Source of the DNA: Acidicapsa acidisoli | GTDB lineage: Bacteria > Acidobacteriota > Terriglobia > Terriglobales > Acidobacteriaceae | DNA length: 64,000 bases | NCBI RefSeq assembly: GCF_025685625.1 | Contig: NZ_JAGSYI010000004.1 | Coordinates: 248,001-312,000 of the forward strand | Direction: 5' to 3' | Part shown: positions 1-9,714 of the stretch, one piece after another | Position numbering within the stretch: the first letter of the stretch is position 1 | Layout: each line of letters begins with the position of its first letter | Notes under the pieces: generated by a model | Told to the model about the DNA's origin: nothing | What the model saw: the letters and a program-made list of their open reading frames with translations, nothing else | The model's database searches: none | Translations under genes and position numbers: made by a program

Positions 1-2684
1 TTGGCTTTGGCGTCGGGGTTGTTGATAACGCCGAATGGGGATGGTTCGAGGTCGGCTCCGGCGATGAAGCCGTCGTCATGGACGAATTCTTTGATGAAGG
101 CGGCTTTGATCTTTTCGAATAGCTGCGCGTACTTTGCTTCTTCGTCGGTCTTGCCGAGGGCATGGGCCATCTGTTGCATCAAGGTCACGTCGTAGGCCCA
201 GGATGCGGTTGCGACTAACAGGTAGCGGGTTGGACCTTCGGGAGAAAGCCAGTCGCCGAAGGGGATGCCTGCGTTGTTTTTCCAGCGGAAATTGGGATTG
301 GTGCGCTCGATGGCGTCGAGGTATCTGGTCATGGCCGGCCAGTTCTGCTGGAGCACCTTTGTATCGCCGTTTTGGACCCAGGAGGTCCAGGGGATGATGA
401 CGCCGGCATCGCTCCAGCCTGCGCCGGAGGATGAGCTGGTAGACGATGTTCCGGGTGCGAAGATGCCGAAGAGATCGCCGGCTACTTCGGTGCCTGCACC
501 GCTGCCTGTTTGGGTGCCGCGAATGTCGGCGGTGAACTTGCGAGAGAATGCGGCGAGGTCCATGTTGTAGGTTGCGGTGCGCCAGAAGACCTGCGCGTCA
601 GCGGTCCAGCCGAGGCGCTCATCGCGCTGCGGGCAGTCGGTGGGCACGCCGACAAAGTTAGATCGCTGGCCCCAGAGGATGTTGCTCCATAGCTGGTTGA
701 TCATGGGGCTACCGGTTTTGAGTTGCGCGGTGAAGCTGGCGGCGGTGTGGAAGACGACGCCCTGAACCGCGTCTGCGAGTGGCTTCTGCGGAAGGCCGGT
801 GAGTTCGAGATAGCGGAAGCCGTGGAAGGTGAACTGCGGTTCAAACTCTTCGATTCCCTTCCCTGCCAGTATGAAGTGATCGGTGGATTTGGCGGTGCGC
901 AGATTTTCTGTGTAGAGGGTGCCGTCGGCGTTGAGGACTTCGCCGGTGCGGACCTGAATGTTCGTCCCTGCGGGGCCTTCGAGGCGCAGCTTTTCTACGC
1001 CGGAGAAGTTCTGGCCCATGTCGTAGATATAGACGCCGGGCGCGGGTTCGGTCATGGCCTTCGGAGTGATGGTACGCTCGACGCGGATGGGTTGGCAGTC
1101 CTGGCCGTCGATCTGGATGCCGTTGAGGTCGGGAGTGTGAATTTCGGCGGGCTTCCAGCCTTTGGCTTCAAAATGAGGGGCGTTCCAACCGGGCTGAATG
1201 AGACGCGCGTCCTGCGTTTCTCCGTCATATATCTCGGCCTTCAGGGTAGGGGATGTATCTGCTTTCCAGTTCTCGTCGCTTATGACCCAATCGATTGTGC
1301 CGTCGCGGTATTCGATGCGAAGTTGAGCGATGAGCGATGGCGGCGCTGTACCGTATAAGTTGGGTTGCTGGAACCATTGCAGGGGCGTCGAGTACCAGCC
1401 GGGAGCGACGAGAGCTGCGATTGCGTTACTGCCCTGAGTTAATTCGGATGTTACATCGTAGGTCTGATATTTCAGGCGCAGGCGGAAGTCTGTCCAACCG
1501 GGAGCGAGGACGTCGTCGCCGGTACGCTTGCCGTTGACGAAGACTTGATATGCGCCGAGAGCGGTTGAATAGAGGCGCGCGGAAGCAATTGGCTTGGAGA
1601 TTTCAAAGTTATGACGGAGGGCTTTGACGGATTGCGCTGGCCATGGGTTGCCGATTGGTTCCGTCATCGGGCCAGGGGCTTGTACGTAAGGCGCTACGGG
1701 CTTCCACGAGGCATCCTGTGTGGGTGCGCTGGTCCAGTCCGCCGCGGGGTGAATCGAGGCTTTCCAATCGGAGCCTGCGTTGGTGGCGAAGGTTACGATT
1801 GAGCCGTCCTGCAACTCAGCAACGAGTGTGGCGCTCATGGGAGGTGTTTCACGACCCGCCATGCCGTTGGGATTGACGACATAGTGAGTGATCTCGATGG
1901 CCAAAGTGTTTGCGCCGGGATGAGTCTGGGAAGTTACATCTATCTGCTGGTATTTCTTCCAGGGGAGTTGCTTCCAGGGCGGCAGTGGTGCGCCGGTGGC
2001 GACTTTGTTGCCGTTGACCCAGGCGGAAGCTACATCTTCGCCGGTGACGAAGAGGATGGCGTGACGGGCGGGCTTATCGAGAGTGAATGGGGCGCGATAG
2101 GAGATGTGCTGCTCGGCCTGCTTGATTTTTGAGAGTTCCTCGCCATCCGGAGTTATGACCCATGCGGCATTCGCCTTGCGGACGGCGGCTTCTTCCCAGG
2201 TTTGATAACCGATCCATTTGGCGCGCCAGTTCTCTTTGCCCATGAGGCCGGTCTCAAACCAACTGACTTCGCTGGCGGGGTAGGGCTTTCCGTCCTTGTC
2301 CCACGCGAGGACGCGCCAGTAATAACGCGTGGTTGGGGCGAGCGCGGTTCCCTGATATCCGACGCCGATGGAGTGATCGGAAGAGATGCGTCCGCTGTCC
2401 CATGCGTCAGGTTTGCCGGAGGAGAGCAGTTCGCGATGAGTTGCGATCTGGATTTGATATGCGGATTGATGCGCGCCGTGGCGCCCATCGACGAGCTGCC
2501 AGGCGAATTGTGGCGTAGGATCGTCGAGCCCCAGAGGAGTGGCGAGATTGTCTGTTTGCAGCCTGGCCGGAGCACCTGTTGCCTCTGATTTGGCGTTGGC
2601 AGCGTACATTGACTGCGGTTGCATCAGGAGGCTTGCGACGATCGCGGTGCTCAGGATGATTATCTTTCTATTGAATCGATGCAT
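1..2684 (-). CDS. GH78 alpha-L-rhamnosidase, secreted (C-terminus cut by window edge)
   Basis: Hydrolyses terminal alpha-L-rhamnose from plant polysaccharides or glycosides, probably in the periplasm or outside. I translated the minus strand from the ATG at 2684; the frame stays open to position 1, giving 894 residues without a stop. Residues 1-29 form a signal peptide (basic start, hydrophobic core, ending near SMYA). A beta-sandwich region starts with TPLGLDDPTPQFAW, as in many GH78 proteins, and the family hallmark TDCPQRDERLGWTADAQVF lies near residues 684-702 at the start of the (alpha/alpha)6 barrel. The gene follows the TPR gene by 47 bp and is probably the last gene of the receptor-TPR-rhamnosidase operon. 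Family assignment is firm; substrate beyond rhamnose is unknown. Confidence 0.93.
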   Translation of the reverse strand, partial: MHRFNRKIIILSTAIVASLLMQPQSMYAANAKSEATGAPARLQTDNLATPLGLDDPTPQFAWQLVDGRHGAHQSAYQIQIATHRELLSSGKPDAWDSGRISSDHSIGVGYQGTALAPTTRYYWRVLAWDKDGKPYPASEVSWFETGLMGKENWRAKWIGYQTWEEAAVRKANAAWVITPDGEELSKIKQAEQHISYRAPFTLDKPARHAILFVTGEDVASAWVNGNKVATGAPLPPWKQLPWKKYQQIDVTSQTHPGANTLAIEITHYVVNPNGMAGRETPPMSATLVAELQDGSIVTFATNAGSDWKASIHPAADWTSAPTQDASWKPVAPYVQAPGPMTEPIGNPWPAQSVKALRHNFEISKPIASARLYSTALGAYQVFVNGKRTGDDVLAPGWTDFRLRLKYQTYDVTSELTQGSNAIAALVAPGWYSTPLQWFQQPNLYGTAPPSLIAQLRIEYRDGTIDWVISDENWKADTSPTLKAEIYDGETQDARLIQPGWNAPHFEAKGWKPAEIHTPDLNGIQIDGQDCQPIRVERTITPKAMTEPAPGVYIYDMGQNFSGVEKLRLEGPAGTNIQVRTGEVLNADGTLYTENLRTAKSTDHFILAGKGIEEFEPQFTFHGFRYLELTGLPQKPLADAVQGVVFHTAASFTAQLKTGSPMINQLWSNILWGQRSNFVGVPTDCPQRDERLGWTADAQVFWRTATYNMDLAAFSRKFTADIRGTQTGSGAGTEVAGDLFGIFAPGTSSTSSSSGAGWSDAGVIIPWTSWVQNGDTKVLQQNWPAMTRYLDAIERTNPNFRWKNNAGIPFGDWLSPEGPTRYLLVATASWAYDVTLMQQMAHALGKTDEEAKYAQLFEKIKAAFIKEFVHDDGFIAGADLEPSPFGVINNPDAKA

Positions 2685-2731
2685 TGGGACCTATCCTCGT
2701 GGGTGATTGTGATGATCTCGCCTGTTTTTGT

Positions 2732-3940
2732 TTACGGTTGCGATATTTCTCCGAGCTTTTGAGGCGTCACTTCCTGGTCTGATTCAGAAGCTTTGGCAGG
2801 GGCCGTGTGCGCGATTACAAGCGCGTGCACTCTGTGGAACTCGGTCATAGCTTTCTTTTGCTCTTCTGGACTCCCTGACGTGCGCAGAGCACGGGTCAAC
2901 CGGTACCAGGCAACATCATCGTTGGGATTCAACTCGACGGCGCGTCGAAGCTGCTGAGCAGCGAGATCATTCTTGTCGTTCTCCAACAATATGCCTGCCA
3001 GCCCTACTCTAGCCTGCTCGAAATCCGGATGTTTGGACACGACGGATTCAAACTCCCACTGTGCTTGTTGGAAATTACCCAAATCGTAGTCACTCTGAGC
3101 TAACTCGTATTCTGCGTTGCCGTTCTGCGGGTCGATTGCCAATTCCGCTCGAAACTGCTCCAGCGCTGCGTCTCGATCTTTGTCGAGGTGATTCTCACGG
3201 AAGCGCGTCAGATATACGCGGCCCATGCGGTAATGGATACCGGGACGATTAGCATCGAGGACGAGAACGTGATTGAATGCTGCAAGTGCTGTGTCGTAGT
3301 CTTTTTGGCTCTCGGCGGCCTCCCCTTGAGCTTGCAACATCCAGATTGAATTGGGCGCCTCATCGTGCAGCTTTTCCATGACCTGGTAGGTGAAATTACC
3401 GTAGACGCGTCCGGTTTGATATAGGACTTCGGGATCGTCGGGATAGAGCTTGTTCAACGCCAGCGCAGTTTCCACGGCCTCGGAGTCGCGTCTTAGTCCG
3501 GTATAAGTGCGCAGAAGCTGCAGGCCGCACATGCGTCTTACTTCCTTGTCGGTGGACTGCTTGAAGCCTTTCTCCAAACCGGGCAGGGCTTCAGAGAACC
3601 GGCCTGATTCGGCCAGAGACATGCCGAGGAGGCTATCCAACTTGGGCAAGCCGGGCTTGAGTTTCTGGGCAGTTCGTATTTCCGTGACTGCCTGCTCGTA
3701 GTTGCGCAGCTTGAAGTCGATGACGGCGAGAGTGGCGTGTACTTCGGCGACACCGGGCTCGAGCTTTGCCAGCTTTTCAAAAGCTGTTTGGGCTTCAACA
3801 TATCGCTCGGCTGCCAGTGCTTGCTGTCCTGCCTCGGCGTAGCGTGCGGATTCGTCGCCGGACTGAGCGAAGTTCACGAGCGGAATCGACGCGAAGCCCA
3901 GGGCCAAGATAAGGCTCCATTGGAATGGTTTGCGAATCAT
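2732..3940 (-). CDS. Exported TPR-repeat protein
   Basis: A 402-residue protein beginning MIRKPFQWSLILALG with a signal peptide ending near NFAQ, followed by tandem tetratricopeptide repeats to about residue 380 (helical pairs with the usual A/G-Y-A pattern, such as YVEAQTAFEKLAKLEP and GNFQQAQWEFESVVSKHP). TPR arrays bind other proteins; none of the repeats suggests an enzyme. I chose the ATG at 3940, which has AGGAG about 13 bases upstream; an ATG at 4006 is in frame but would run into the receptor's 3' end. It sits 81 bp after the TonB receptor and 47 bp before the GH78 gene, the place where a SusD-type binding protein sits in Bacteroidetes loci, but it has no lipobox. A partner role to the receptor is inference. 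Confidence 0.8.
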   Translation of the reverse strand: MIRKPFQWSLILALGFASIPLVNFAQSGDESARYAEAGQQALAAERYVEAQTAFEKLAKLEPGVAEVHATLAVIDFKLRNYEQAVTEIRTAQKLKPGLPKLDSLLGMSLAESGRFSEALPGLEKGFKQSTDKEVRRMCGLQLLRTYTGLRRDSEAVETALALNKLYPDDPEVLYQTGRVYGNFTYQVMEKLHDEAPNSIWMLQAQGEAAESQKDYDTALAAFNHVLVLDANRPGIHYRMGRVYLTRFRENHLDKDRDAALEQFRAELAIDPQNGNAEYELAQSDYDLGNFQQAQWEFESVVSKHPDFEQARVGLAGILLENDKNDLAAQQLRRAVELNPNDDVAWYRLTRALRTSGSPEEQKKAMTEFHRVHALVIAHTAPAKASESDQEVTPQKLGEISQP

Positions 3941-4021
3941 CGCCGTAGTGTATCTCCTGACGAAAAGAACCGCCACGCCGGATAAGCGTGGCGGCTTTCG
4001 AGTCAAGCAGGGGTTGAGATC

Positions 4022-7000
4022 TCAGAACTGTATCTTGCCGCTGAATTGCAGAATGCGCGGCGAGGATGCGGTCGTGATCTGGCCAAAGGTCGCCGAGCCC
4101 ACGGTGTTGGAGATGGCGTTGTTTCCTCCCGATCCAGCGACGATAAGACCGCCTACATCGCCGGCGTACTGGTGATGGTTGAAGGTGTTGAAGGTATCCA
4201 TCTTGAGCATGAACCTGAGCCGCTCCGTAATGCTGAAGTCTTTGCCAATCGCCATATCCCAATTGTTGATACCGGGCTGGCGCAGGAAGTTGCGCGACGT
4301 GTTTCCAAACTCGCCGAGAGCCGGATTGGAGAAACAGGCCGTGTTGATTCTCTGGAATGGCTCGCTTATATTGCTGTGGATCTTGCAGCCTGCTACATAG
4401 TCTGCGCGATTGTTCGTAGCATCTGTCAGACCGAGAGGATCGTTGCCCAGAACGCTGAACGGGAAGCCGGTCTGGAAGGTAGTAATACCACTCAACTGCC
4501 ATCCTCCGACCGCTACATCGGCGGCCCGATTGACTGTGCCGGCGAATTTCTTGCCGCGGCCGAATGGGAGCTGGTAGACATAGCTGGCTACGAAGCGGTG
4601 ATCGACATCAAAGTCCGATGGACCGTAGTCAAGGTTCGGATCCTGATTGTTGATGAAGCCCTGGTAGCCGCCGCCTGTGCCGCCCACGCCGGCTGCCGCC
4701 GACTTGTCGTCCATGCTCTTGGCCCAGGTGAAGATTGCCGTTGCAGCCAAGTCATGCGCGCGATGTTCAAACTTGATATTCATCGCGTTGTAGTTGGCGT
4801 AACCGTGGAAGTCACTGTCGATGTAGGTCCCGTTGAAATTCGCGTAGGGGTTGCGGTACACCCGGGCGCAGGGTGAAGCAGTTGCGTTGATGTAGGTGCC
4901 GGCAGCGTTCTGTTCCTGGCAGAAGCCCAGACTGGCCGCTGGGATTGGGAAGGGTTGAGCGATGTTGCGGCGATCCAGGAGGTGGGTCGACTTGGTTCCG
5001 ATGTAGTTGACTTCGAGCGTGGTGTTTCTGGCCATCTCGCGCTCGACGGATAGTGTCCATGACTGGACGTAAGGGTTGAGAGGATTCTCGGATTCGATGA
5101 CCGCGATGAAGGACAACGAGGACTCGGGGAACGGTCCCAGGTTTGCGTAACTCGGGAATAACTGGTTGCTCAACTTCGGCAAGTTTCCGACAGATACCGG
5201 ATTGAGATTGTTGCGTACGCTGTAGGGATAGATGTCGGCCGAATCATCTATCTCGCGGCCTTCAAAAGAGTCGAAGAATATGCCGTAGCCGCCGCGAACG
5301 ACGGTTTTGTCGTCGATGCGGTAGTTGACGCCGAACCTTGGCGCAAAGGGCAACTTCGAGCCTGGATGAGGCACGGAGCCGCAGTAGCGGAGAATGGGGC
5401 CTCCGTTGAGGCCCACGCCAGGGGCGACTCCGTCCGTGCTCAACTGCGGGTCGGCATAGCACAGGCCGCCGTTGGGGTTCGTGGTGTCGAGCCAGAAGAA
5501 GTGGTTCGACGCTTCATAGGCTGCAGCTCGGAAGTCCCAACGCAGACCGTAGTTGATGGAGAGTTTGGGAGAAATTTTCCAATCATCTTCCGCGAACGGT
5601 CCGACATAGCTGAATACATGATCTTGTGCGTTGCCAGCATACGTCGTCGGGCTCAGCGGAGCTGGTACATATCCGCCTACTCCACTGTAGTAGCCGGTCA
5701 GCATGTCGGCTACTGCGTTGCCGGTGCCGCACAGCGGGCTTCCACCATTGATGGCGGACGCTGGATTGGAACAACTGCTGGCGGCATTCGTCGCGCTTAC
5801 CGGCTCGAAATTGTTCGCGCCCGTCTTCCCGCTGAAGGTCCAGTCGCCGTAGAAATCGTCGTCCAGGTTTCTAACGAGATGCCAACGCCGGTAGTCGATG
5901 CCAAGGCTGATGGTGTGCCTTCCATGCACGGTGGTGAAGGAATCGGCGAACTCCCAGTTCGGGTTCTCCGATCCGCTATAGGAATTCACGGGACCGCCTC
6001 CCGAAGCGAAGCCGCCTGTACCGAACCCTACGTTAGGCCAAGTCTGTTGGAGCGGCCCAAAGTGTGTGAAGACACCGGTTTCCCCGAGCGCGCTGATTAC
6101 AGAGGCTGGTGGAGCAGCGGAGCCCTCCGGCGCGGTCGCCGTCAACTTGCCGAAGCGAAAGTTGTTCACGTTTCTAGGGCCGAGATTAATGGTGTGAGAG
6201 ACTTCCCAACTATTCTCCGTCTGGAAGTACTGCTCGAGGCCGTAGTTGATGGAACCGGAGTTGTAGATATTGCTGTTTTGATACGTGGCGTGGGTGTAGC
6301 GGCCGAAGATTGAACCGAGTCTGCCGAGGTTCTGGTCTCCACGGTAGGTCTGCTGATTGCTCGTCAGCGGAGCGCCAACGTTTGCGATGAAGTTGTTGGT
6401 GCCTTCCGTGGTGTTGGCGACAGTGGGAGTAGCCCAGTAGCCATTGGTGACGGCCAGGAGGCCAATGCGGGATGTTTGAGCGGTGGTAGGAACCTGGGTT
6501 CCCCAGTCATTCAAACCGGTTGCGGGGTCAGCGGGCAGGCAGTCATAGCCTGCGTTTTGCGCGGCTTGACAGGCAGTCGTTCCGTACGCAGGCAGCAGTG
6601 AGCCCGCGGCGATGACCACATTGCCATTGGAGTCCTTGATTTGCGGAAGAGTGGTTGTCGAGAAATCGCCCGACAGCTCAGCTGGAGTTGGAACCGTCTC
6701 CCGGATCGCCTGACCGTTGTTCATGCGCCAGCCTTCGTAGTTGGCCATGAAGAAGGTCTTGTCACGGCCGTGATAAATCTTTGGGATATAGACGGGACCA
6801 TCCATGACGAAGCCGAACTGATTCAGCTTCAAAACCGGGTTTGAGGTAGGAGTGCCGGTGTAGCTGGCGTTTGTAAACGGCACTGCGTCGAAAGCATTGT
6901 TGCGATCGGACTCGAAGAATGTTCCGTGAAGCGAGTTTGTACCGCCCTTGCTGACGAGGTTGACCTGGCTTGCGCCGAAACCATTCTCTGCGGGATAGAT

Positions 7001-7678
7001 GCCGCTCTCCACCTTGAATTCGCCGATCGCATCCTGGGACAGAATCACCGCCGGGGTCTGGAGCGCCTGGTCGGTGTTGTTCAACCCGTCGAGGGTGTAG
7101 TTGTTGCCTTCGGGACGGCCGCCATTGATACTGACGGCGCCGCCTTCGCCCTGGCGCATGGTGCCCTGCTCGCCGCCGACCGTGACAGCGCCTGCACCGA
7201 CCAGCAGCAACTGCATGAAGTTGCGCCCATTCAGCGGAAGGTTAGCCACTTGGTCACCGCTCATCTCCTGAGAGAGCGCGGCGGTATCTGTATCGAGCGA
7301 GACAGCAGATGCGGTGACCTCTTCGGTGACGGTTACCGCACCGGGCTTGAGGGTCAGATCCTGGCGAAATTTCTGGTCGACCTGGAGCGTGAAGGCATCA
7401 GTCTTTGACCTTTCAAAGCCAGCCGCCTCGGCTGTTACCGAATAGCTTCCGGGGTTGAGCGATGGGGCGTCGTAGTCTCCGGCGGTGCTTGTGACGGTGT
7501 GATAGGCGACGCCAGTTTCGGTGTTGGTTACCGTGACTTTGACGTTGGGAAGCACGGCGCCTGTGCTGTCGGACACTGTCCCGAGGATCGTGCCGGTTGC
7601 TCCAGTCTGCCCAAAGAGATTGCCGGTCGCGACGATCAACAGGACCGCCCAGAGAACGAGACTTCGTTTGCGCATCAT
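4022..7678 (-). CDS. Oar-like TonB-dependent outer membrane receptor
   Basis: A 1218-residue outer membrane protein that probably imports rhamnose-containing oligosaccharides with energy from TonB. The start is the first of two consecutive ATG codons at 7678, seven bases after a perfect AGGAGG; upstream in-frame ATGs lack this. Residues 1-24 are a signal peptide. A carboxypeptidase-regulatory-like (CarboxypepD_reg) beta-sandwich follows at about 28-115 (TGTILGTVSDSTGAVLPNV), then a plug domain (about 130-250, with NLPLNGRNFMQLL) and a long beta-barrel ending in ILQFSGKIQF, whose terminal Phe is a barrel-assembly signal. This architecture and size are typical of the very numerous acidobacterial Oar-like receptors. 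It heads a probable operon with the TPR and GH78 genes. Substrate specificity is inferred from neighbours only. Confidence 0.9.
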   Translation of the reverse strand: MMRKRSLVLWAVLLIVATGNLFGQTGATGTILGTVSDSTGAVLPNVKVTVTNTETGVAYHTVTSTAGDYDAPSLNPGSYSVTAEAAGFERSKTDAFTLQVDQKFRQDLTLKPGAVTVTEEVTASAVSLDTDTAALSQEMSGDQVANLPLNGRNFMQLLLVGAGAVTVGGEQGTMRQGEGGAVSINGGRPEGNNYTLDGLNNTDQALQTPAVILSQDAIGEFKVESGIYPAENGFGASQVNLVSKGGTNSLHGTFFESDRNNAFDAVPFTNASYTGTPTSNPVLKLNQFGFVMDGPVYIPKIYHGRDKTFFMANYEGWRMNNGQAIRETVPTPAELSGDFSTTTLPQIKDSNGNVVIAAGSLLPAYGTTACQAAQNAGYDCLPADPATGLNDWGTQVPTTAQTSRIGLLAVTNGYWATPTVANTTEGTNNFIANVGAPLTSNQQTYRGDQNLGRLGSIFGRYTHATYQNSNIYNSGSINYGLEQYFQTENSWEVSHTINLGPRNVNNFRFGKLTATAPEGSAAPPASVISALGETGVFTHFGPLQQTWPNVGFGTGGFASGGGPVNSYSGSENPNWEFADSFTTVHGRHTISLGIDYRRWHLVRNLDDDFYGDWTFSGKTGANNFEPVSATNAASSCSNPASAINGGSPLCGTGNAVADMLTGYYSGVGGYVPAPLSPTTYAGNAQDHVFSYVGPFAEDDWKISPKLSINYGLRWDFRAAAYEASNHFFWLDTTNPNGGLCYADPQLSTDGVAPGVGLNGGPILRYCGSVPHPGSKLPFAPRFGVNYRIDDKTVVRGGYGIFFDSFEGREIDDSADIYPYSVRNNLNPVSVGNLPKLSNQLFPSYANLGPFPESSLSFIAVIESENPLNPYVQSWTLSVEREMARNTTLEVNYIGTKSTHLLDRRNIAQPFPIPAASLGFCQEQNAAGTYINATASPCARVYRNPYANFNGTYIDSDFHGYANYNAMNIKFEHRAHDLAATAIFTWAKSMDDKSAAAGVGGTGGGYQGFINNQDPNLDYGPSDFDVDHRFVASYVYQLPFGRGKKFAGTVNRAADVAVGGWQLSGITTFQTGFPFSVLGNDPLGLTDATNNRADYVAGCKIHSNISEPFQRINTACFSNPALGEFGNTSRNFLRQPGINNWDMAIGKDFSITERLRFMLKMDTFNTFNHHQYAGDVGGLIVAGSGGNNAISNTVGSATFGQITTASSPRILQFSGKIQF

Positions 7679-8128
7679 CGTGAAACCTCCTGAAATTTCT
7701 TTCCATCGAGCCAGGGAGATTGTTCCGAGCGAGGGAAGCGCCATGGGAACAATGAATGCGCCCTGAAAAACCCCAAGAGGGATTCGTGTCACGTAATGAG
7801 TGAATTTCAGTGCAGCCGGAGAGTAATCATTCCGTTTCACGATTGTCAACAAAGAATTTGTTTTCTGATTGAAATTTTTAAGATCGAAGATTGTAGATTT
7901 TGACGAACGTATTTTGGTGAAAACAAAGGGAGTGGCGAAGCGTGGAGGATTGTCTGCGCGTGTGTTGGAGGGTGTAATTGACCGTAATGAATTTCGCGAT
8001 ACAACTTTTGCGGGTAAATCGCTTATTCTGATTCGTTATATATTCCCTATTGAATCAAAATCCGCCTGAGCGTCAGATCGGAGCAGAACGTGCATCGGCG
8101 AAAGTTGACGTTTATGGCAGGATTTTCG
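7679..8128. other. Intergenic region upstream of the receptor operon
   Basis: No convincing gene is present. The stretch 7840-8060 is clearly more AT-rich than its surroundings and should carry the promoter of the minus-strand receptor operon. It contains the dyad at 8030-8056 listed separately. Short open frames here lack ribosome binding sites. Confidence 0.6.
8030..8056 (-). promoter_or_regulatory. Candidate rhamnose-regulon operator, receptor operon (site A)
   Basis: A 27-bp dyad: GATTCGTTA, nine bases, then TATTGAATC; the arms match at 7 of 9 positions. On the minus strand it reads ATTCAATAG-N3-ATATAT-N3-CGA, almost the same as the element before the distant GH78 gene at 58446-58475. 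It lies about 350 bp before the receptor start. Confidence 0.5.
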
Positions 8129-9328
8129 TCAGGCGTAACTGCCGCCGGAGGACTGCCGTCCCGCGCGCTCCTGGGTGATTCGTTCGACATAGCCGCTCTT
8201 GCGAAGGGCGCAAAGCGGATCGACCGGAAGATTTCGCGCAGCACGCCATTCGGCGACGACGGGGCGAATGTCCTGCCAGAAGGTTTTTCGGAAGAGTTCT
8301 TCGGCGGCCACGAGATCGCATTTCTTCTGAAGATGGGAAAGCTGGTCACGATCAACAAGTGAGGCTTTGAGCCAAAGCTCCTGGGCGCTGACGACGGTCT
8401 GGACCATAGCTTCGATCTTCCCTTTGAGGTTGTGGCTCTGATCGATCATGAAGGCGACATCGAGCGCAACGCCCTCATGACCGGCAGCGTGAATCTCGTG
8501 AAAGATGCGGAAAACCTGGTAAGGATCGATTGAGCCGAGGGTGAGGTCGTCGTCGGCGTAGCGACGGTCGTTGAAGTGGAATCCGCCAAGCATCCCGGTG
8601 TGGATGAGCCACGCGACGATTTGCTCGATATTCTGCGCGGCGTAGTGATGCCCGGTGTCAACCAGCACGCGGGCCTGCGGTCCTGCGGCCTTGGCGAGGT
8701 GAAGGGCCATGCCCCAGTCTGCAATGTCGGTGTGGTAGAAGGCGGGTTCGAAGGGCTTGTACTCGACAAGCAGGCGCTGGCCGAGAACCATGTGATGGTG
8801 GGTTTCCTGCAGGGCCTCTTCGAGCCAGCCGATGCGATGGCGAATACTCTGGGTGCCGGGGTAGTTGGAGCCGTCTGGAAGCCAGAGAGAGATGTCGCGG
8901 GAGTTGAGCTGGCTGGCAATTTCGACGGACAGGATCATGTGGTCGACGGCGCGGGCGCGGATTTCGGCGGAGGGATTACAGAGGGAGCCGTATTTGTATT
9001 CCTGATCCTGAAAGAGATTTGGATTGATGGAGCCGGCGCGGATGGAGTGCTGTTTTTCGAGCGATCGGACCGTTTCCACATCCGCGAGCCCGTTCGGCAG
9101 ATCCCAGAGTACGTGCAGCGCCATGGTGGGCGTGCTGCCGGTGAGCCGCTGCACTTCGGCGGCGTCGCTGAACTTTTCCGCGATGGTCGAGGCGGCGGCC
9201 GTCTGGAGGAATTTGCCGAAGCGGGTTCCGGTGTTCGAGAAGCCCCACGAAGGAATTTCAATGCGGAAATCGTCGAGCACCTGAAAGGCCCGATCTGCCA
9301 GTTCCCTGTCCGAAGCCATGTTGGTCAT
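8129..9328 (-). CDS. rhaI: L-rhamnose isomerase, RhaI type
   Basis: Converts L-rhamnose to L-rhamnulose in the cytoplasm. About 399 residues, in the range of the Pseudomonas-type RhaI family of TIM-barrel isomerases. Metal-ligand motifs occur in the expected order: VEYKP (Glu189), VDTGHHY (Asp224), FHFNDRR (His251) and ALDVAFMID (Asp290). I chose the ATG at 9328, nine bases after GAGAGG; the ATG nine bases further in (9319) is almost as good, while the ATG at 9337 abuts the purine run and is unlikely. It is divergent from the GH39-like operon across a 386-bp region with two candidate operators. No rhaA-type isomerase is seen, so this is probably the working enzyme of the locus. Confidence 0.92.
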   Translation of the reverse strand: MTNMASDRELADRAFQVLDDFRIEIPSWGFSNTGTRFGKFLQTAAASTIAEKFSDAAEVQRLTGSTPTMALHVLWDLPNGLADVETVRSLEKQHSIRAGSINPNLFQDQEYKYGSLCNPSAEIRARAVDHMILSVEIASQLNSRDISLWLPDGSNYPGTQSIRHRIGWLEEALQETHHHMVLGQRLLVEYKPFEPAFYHTDIADWGMALHLAKAAGPQARVLVDTGHHYAAQNIEQIVAWLIHTGMLGGFHFNDRRYADDDLTLGSIDPYQVFRIFHEIHAAGHEGVALDVAFMIDQSHNLKGKIEAMVQTVVSAQELWLKASLVDRDQLSHLQKKCDLVAAEELFRKTFWQDIRPVVAEWRAARNLPVDPLCALRKSGYVERITQERAGRQSSGGSYA

Positions 9329-9404
9329 TCCTCTCATCCTCTCGCGAACGGTAACGGATGGCTAGCCGAATCCTGAAGTGGCATCAGACCGGTCAGCGCG
9401 AAAA

Positions 9405-9440
9405 AGATTCTGTAAAGATATAGATTGTCTATTGCATCTA
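9405..9440. promoter_or_regulatory. Candidate operator near rhaI (site E)
   Basis: Two overlapping signals. AGATTC-N6-GATATA at 9405-9422 resembles the pattern of sites B and C. TAGAT-N10-ATCTA at 9421-9440 is a perfect 5-bp dyad. The minus strand reads GCAATAGACA, shared but for one base with the site before the distant GH78 gene. It lies 77 bp before the rhaI start. Confidence 0.45.
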
Positions 9441-9559
9441 GTCAAGGCCGATGTCCGAAGGCCTGCTGTCGCGGTTAACGAAAGAAGAATCGAGAGCCTT
9501 GCGGCACAGCGCACGAAAGTTTACCGGGACCGCTCCCTGTTCTGATTCTGCCTCGCTGA

Positions 9560-9590
9560 TATTTCTAATACGAAATACTTGCCTATGTGA
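9560..9590. promoter_or_regulatory. Candidate operator near the GH39-like operon (site B)
   Basis: Perfect 6-bp dyad TATTTC-TAATAC-GAAATA at 9560-9577, followed by CTTGCCTATG. The block GAAATACTTGCCTAT recurs as GAAATACTTCCCCTAT before rhaEW (16408-16423), again preceded by a TAATTC arm at the same spacing. Confidence 0.5.
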
Positions 9591-9714
9591 ACTTTCACGT
9601 GATACTCCTACATGGCTGAAAGCTGGCGGCTTTGCGCGTGGATGAAATGTTGGAGTCTCCGCGCTGGCAATGGCCGGCTTACGCAAATCCTCGAATCCCG
9701 GAGCAAGCAAAACC

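Larger units (their letters stand above)
9329..9714. other. Divergent promoter region between rhaI and the GH39-like operon
   Basis: No gene seen. It is AT-rich in 9400-9445 and 9540-9600 and carries two palindromic elements, listed separately, one nearer to each divergent gene. Confidence 0.6.

Noticed and set aside
2732-3940. SusD-family glycan-binding lipoprotein
   Set aside because: The protein is made of ordinary TPR units, lacks a lipobox cysteine and shows no SusD signature. Only its position is SusD-like.
5366-6313. Plus-strand frame of 315 codons inside the TonB receptor gene
   Set aside because: No domain pattern and no ribosome site; the minus strand encodes an intact receptor over the whole stretch.
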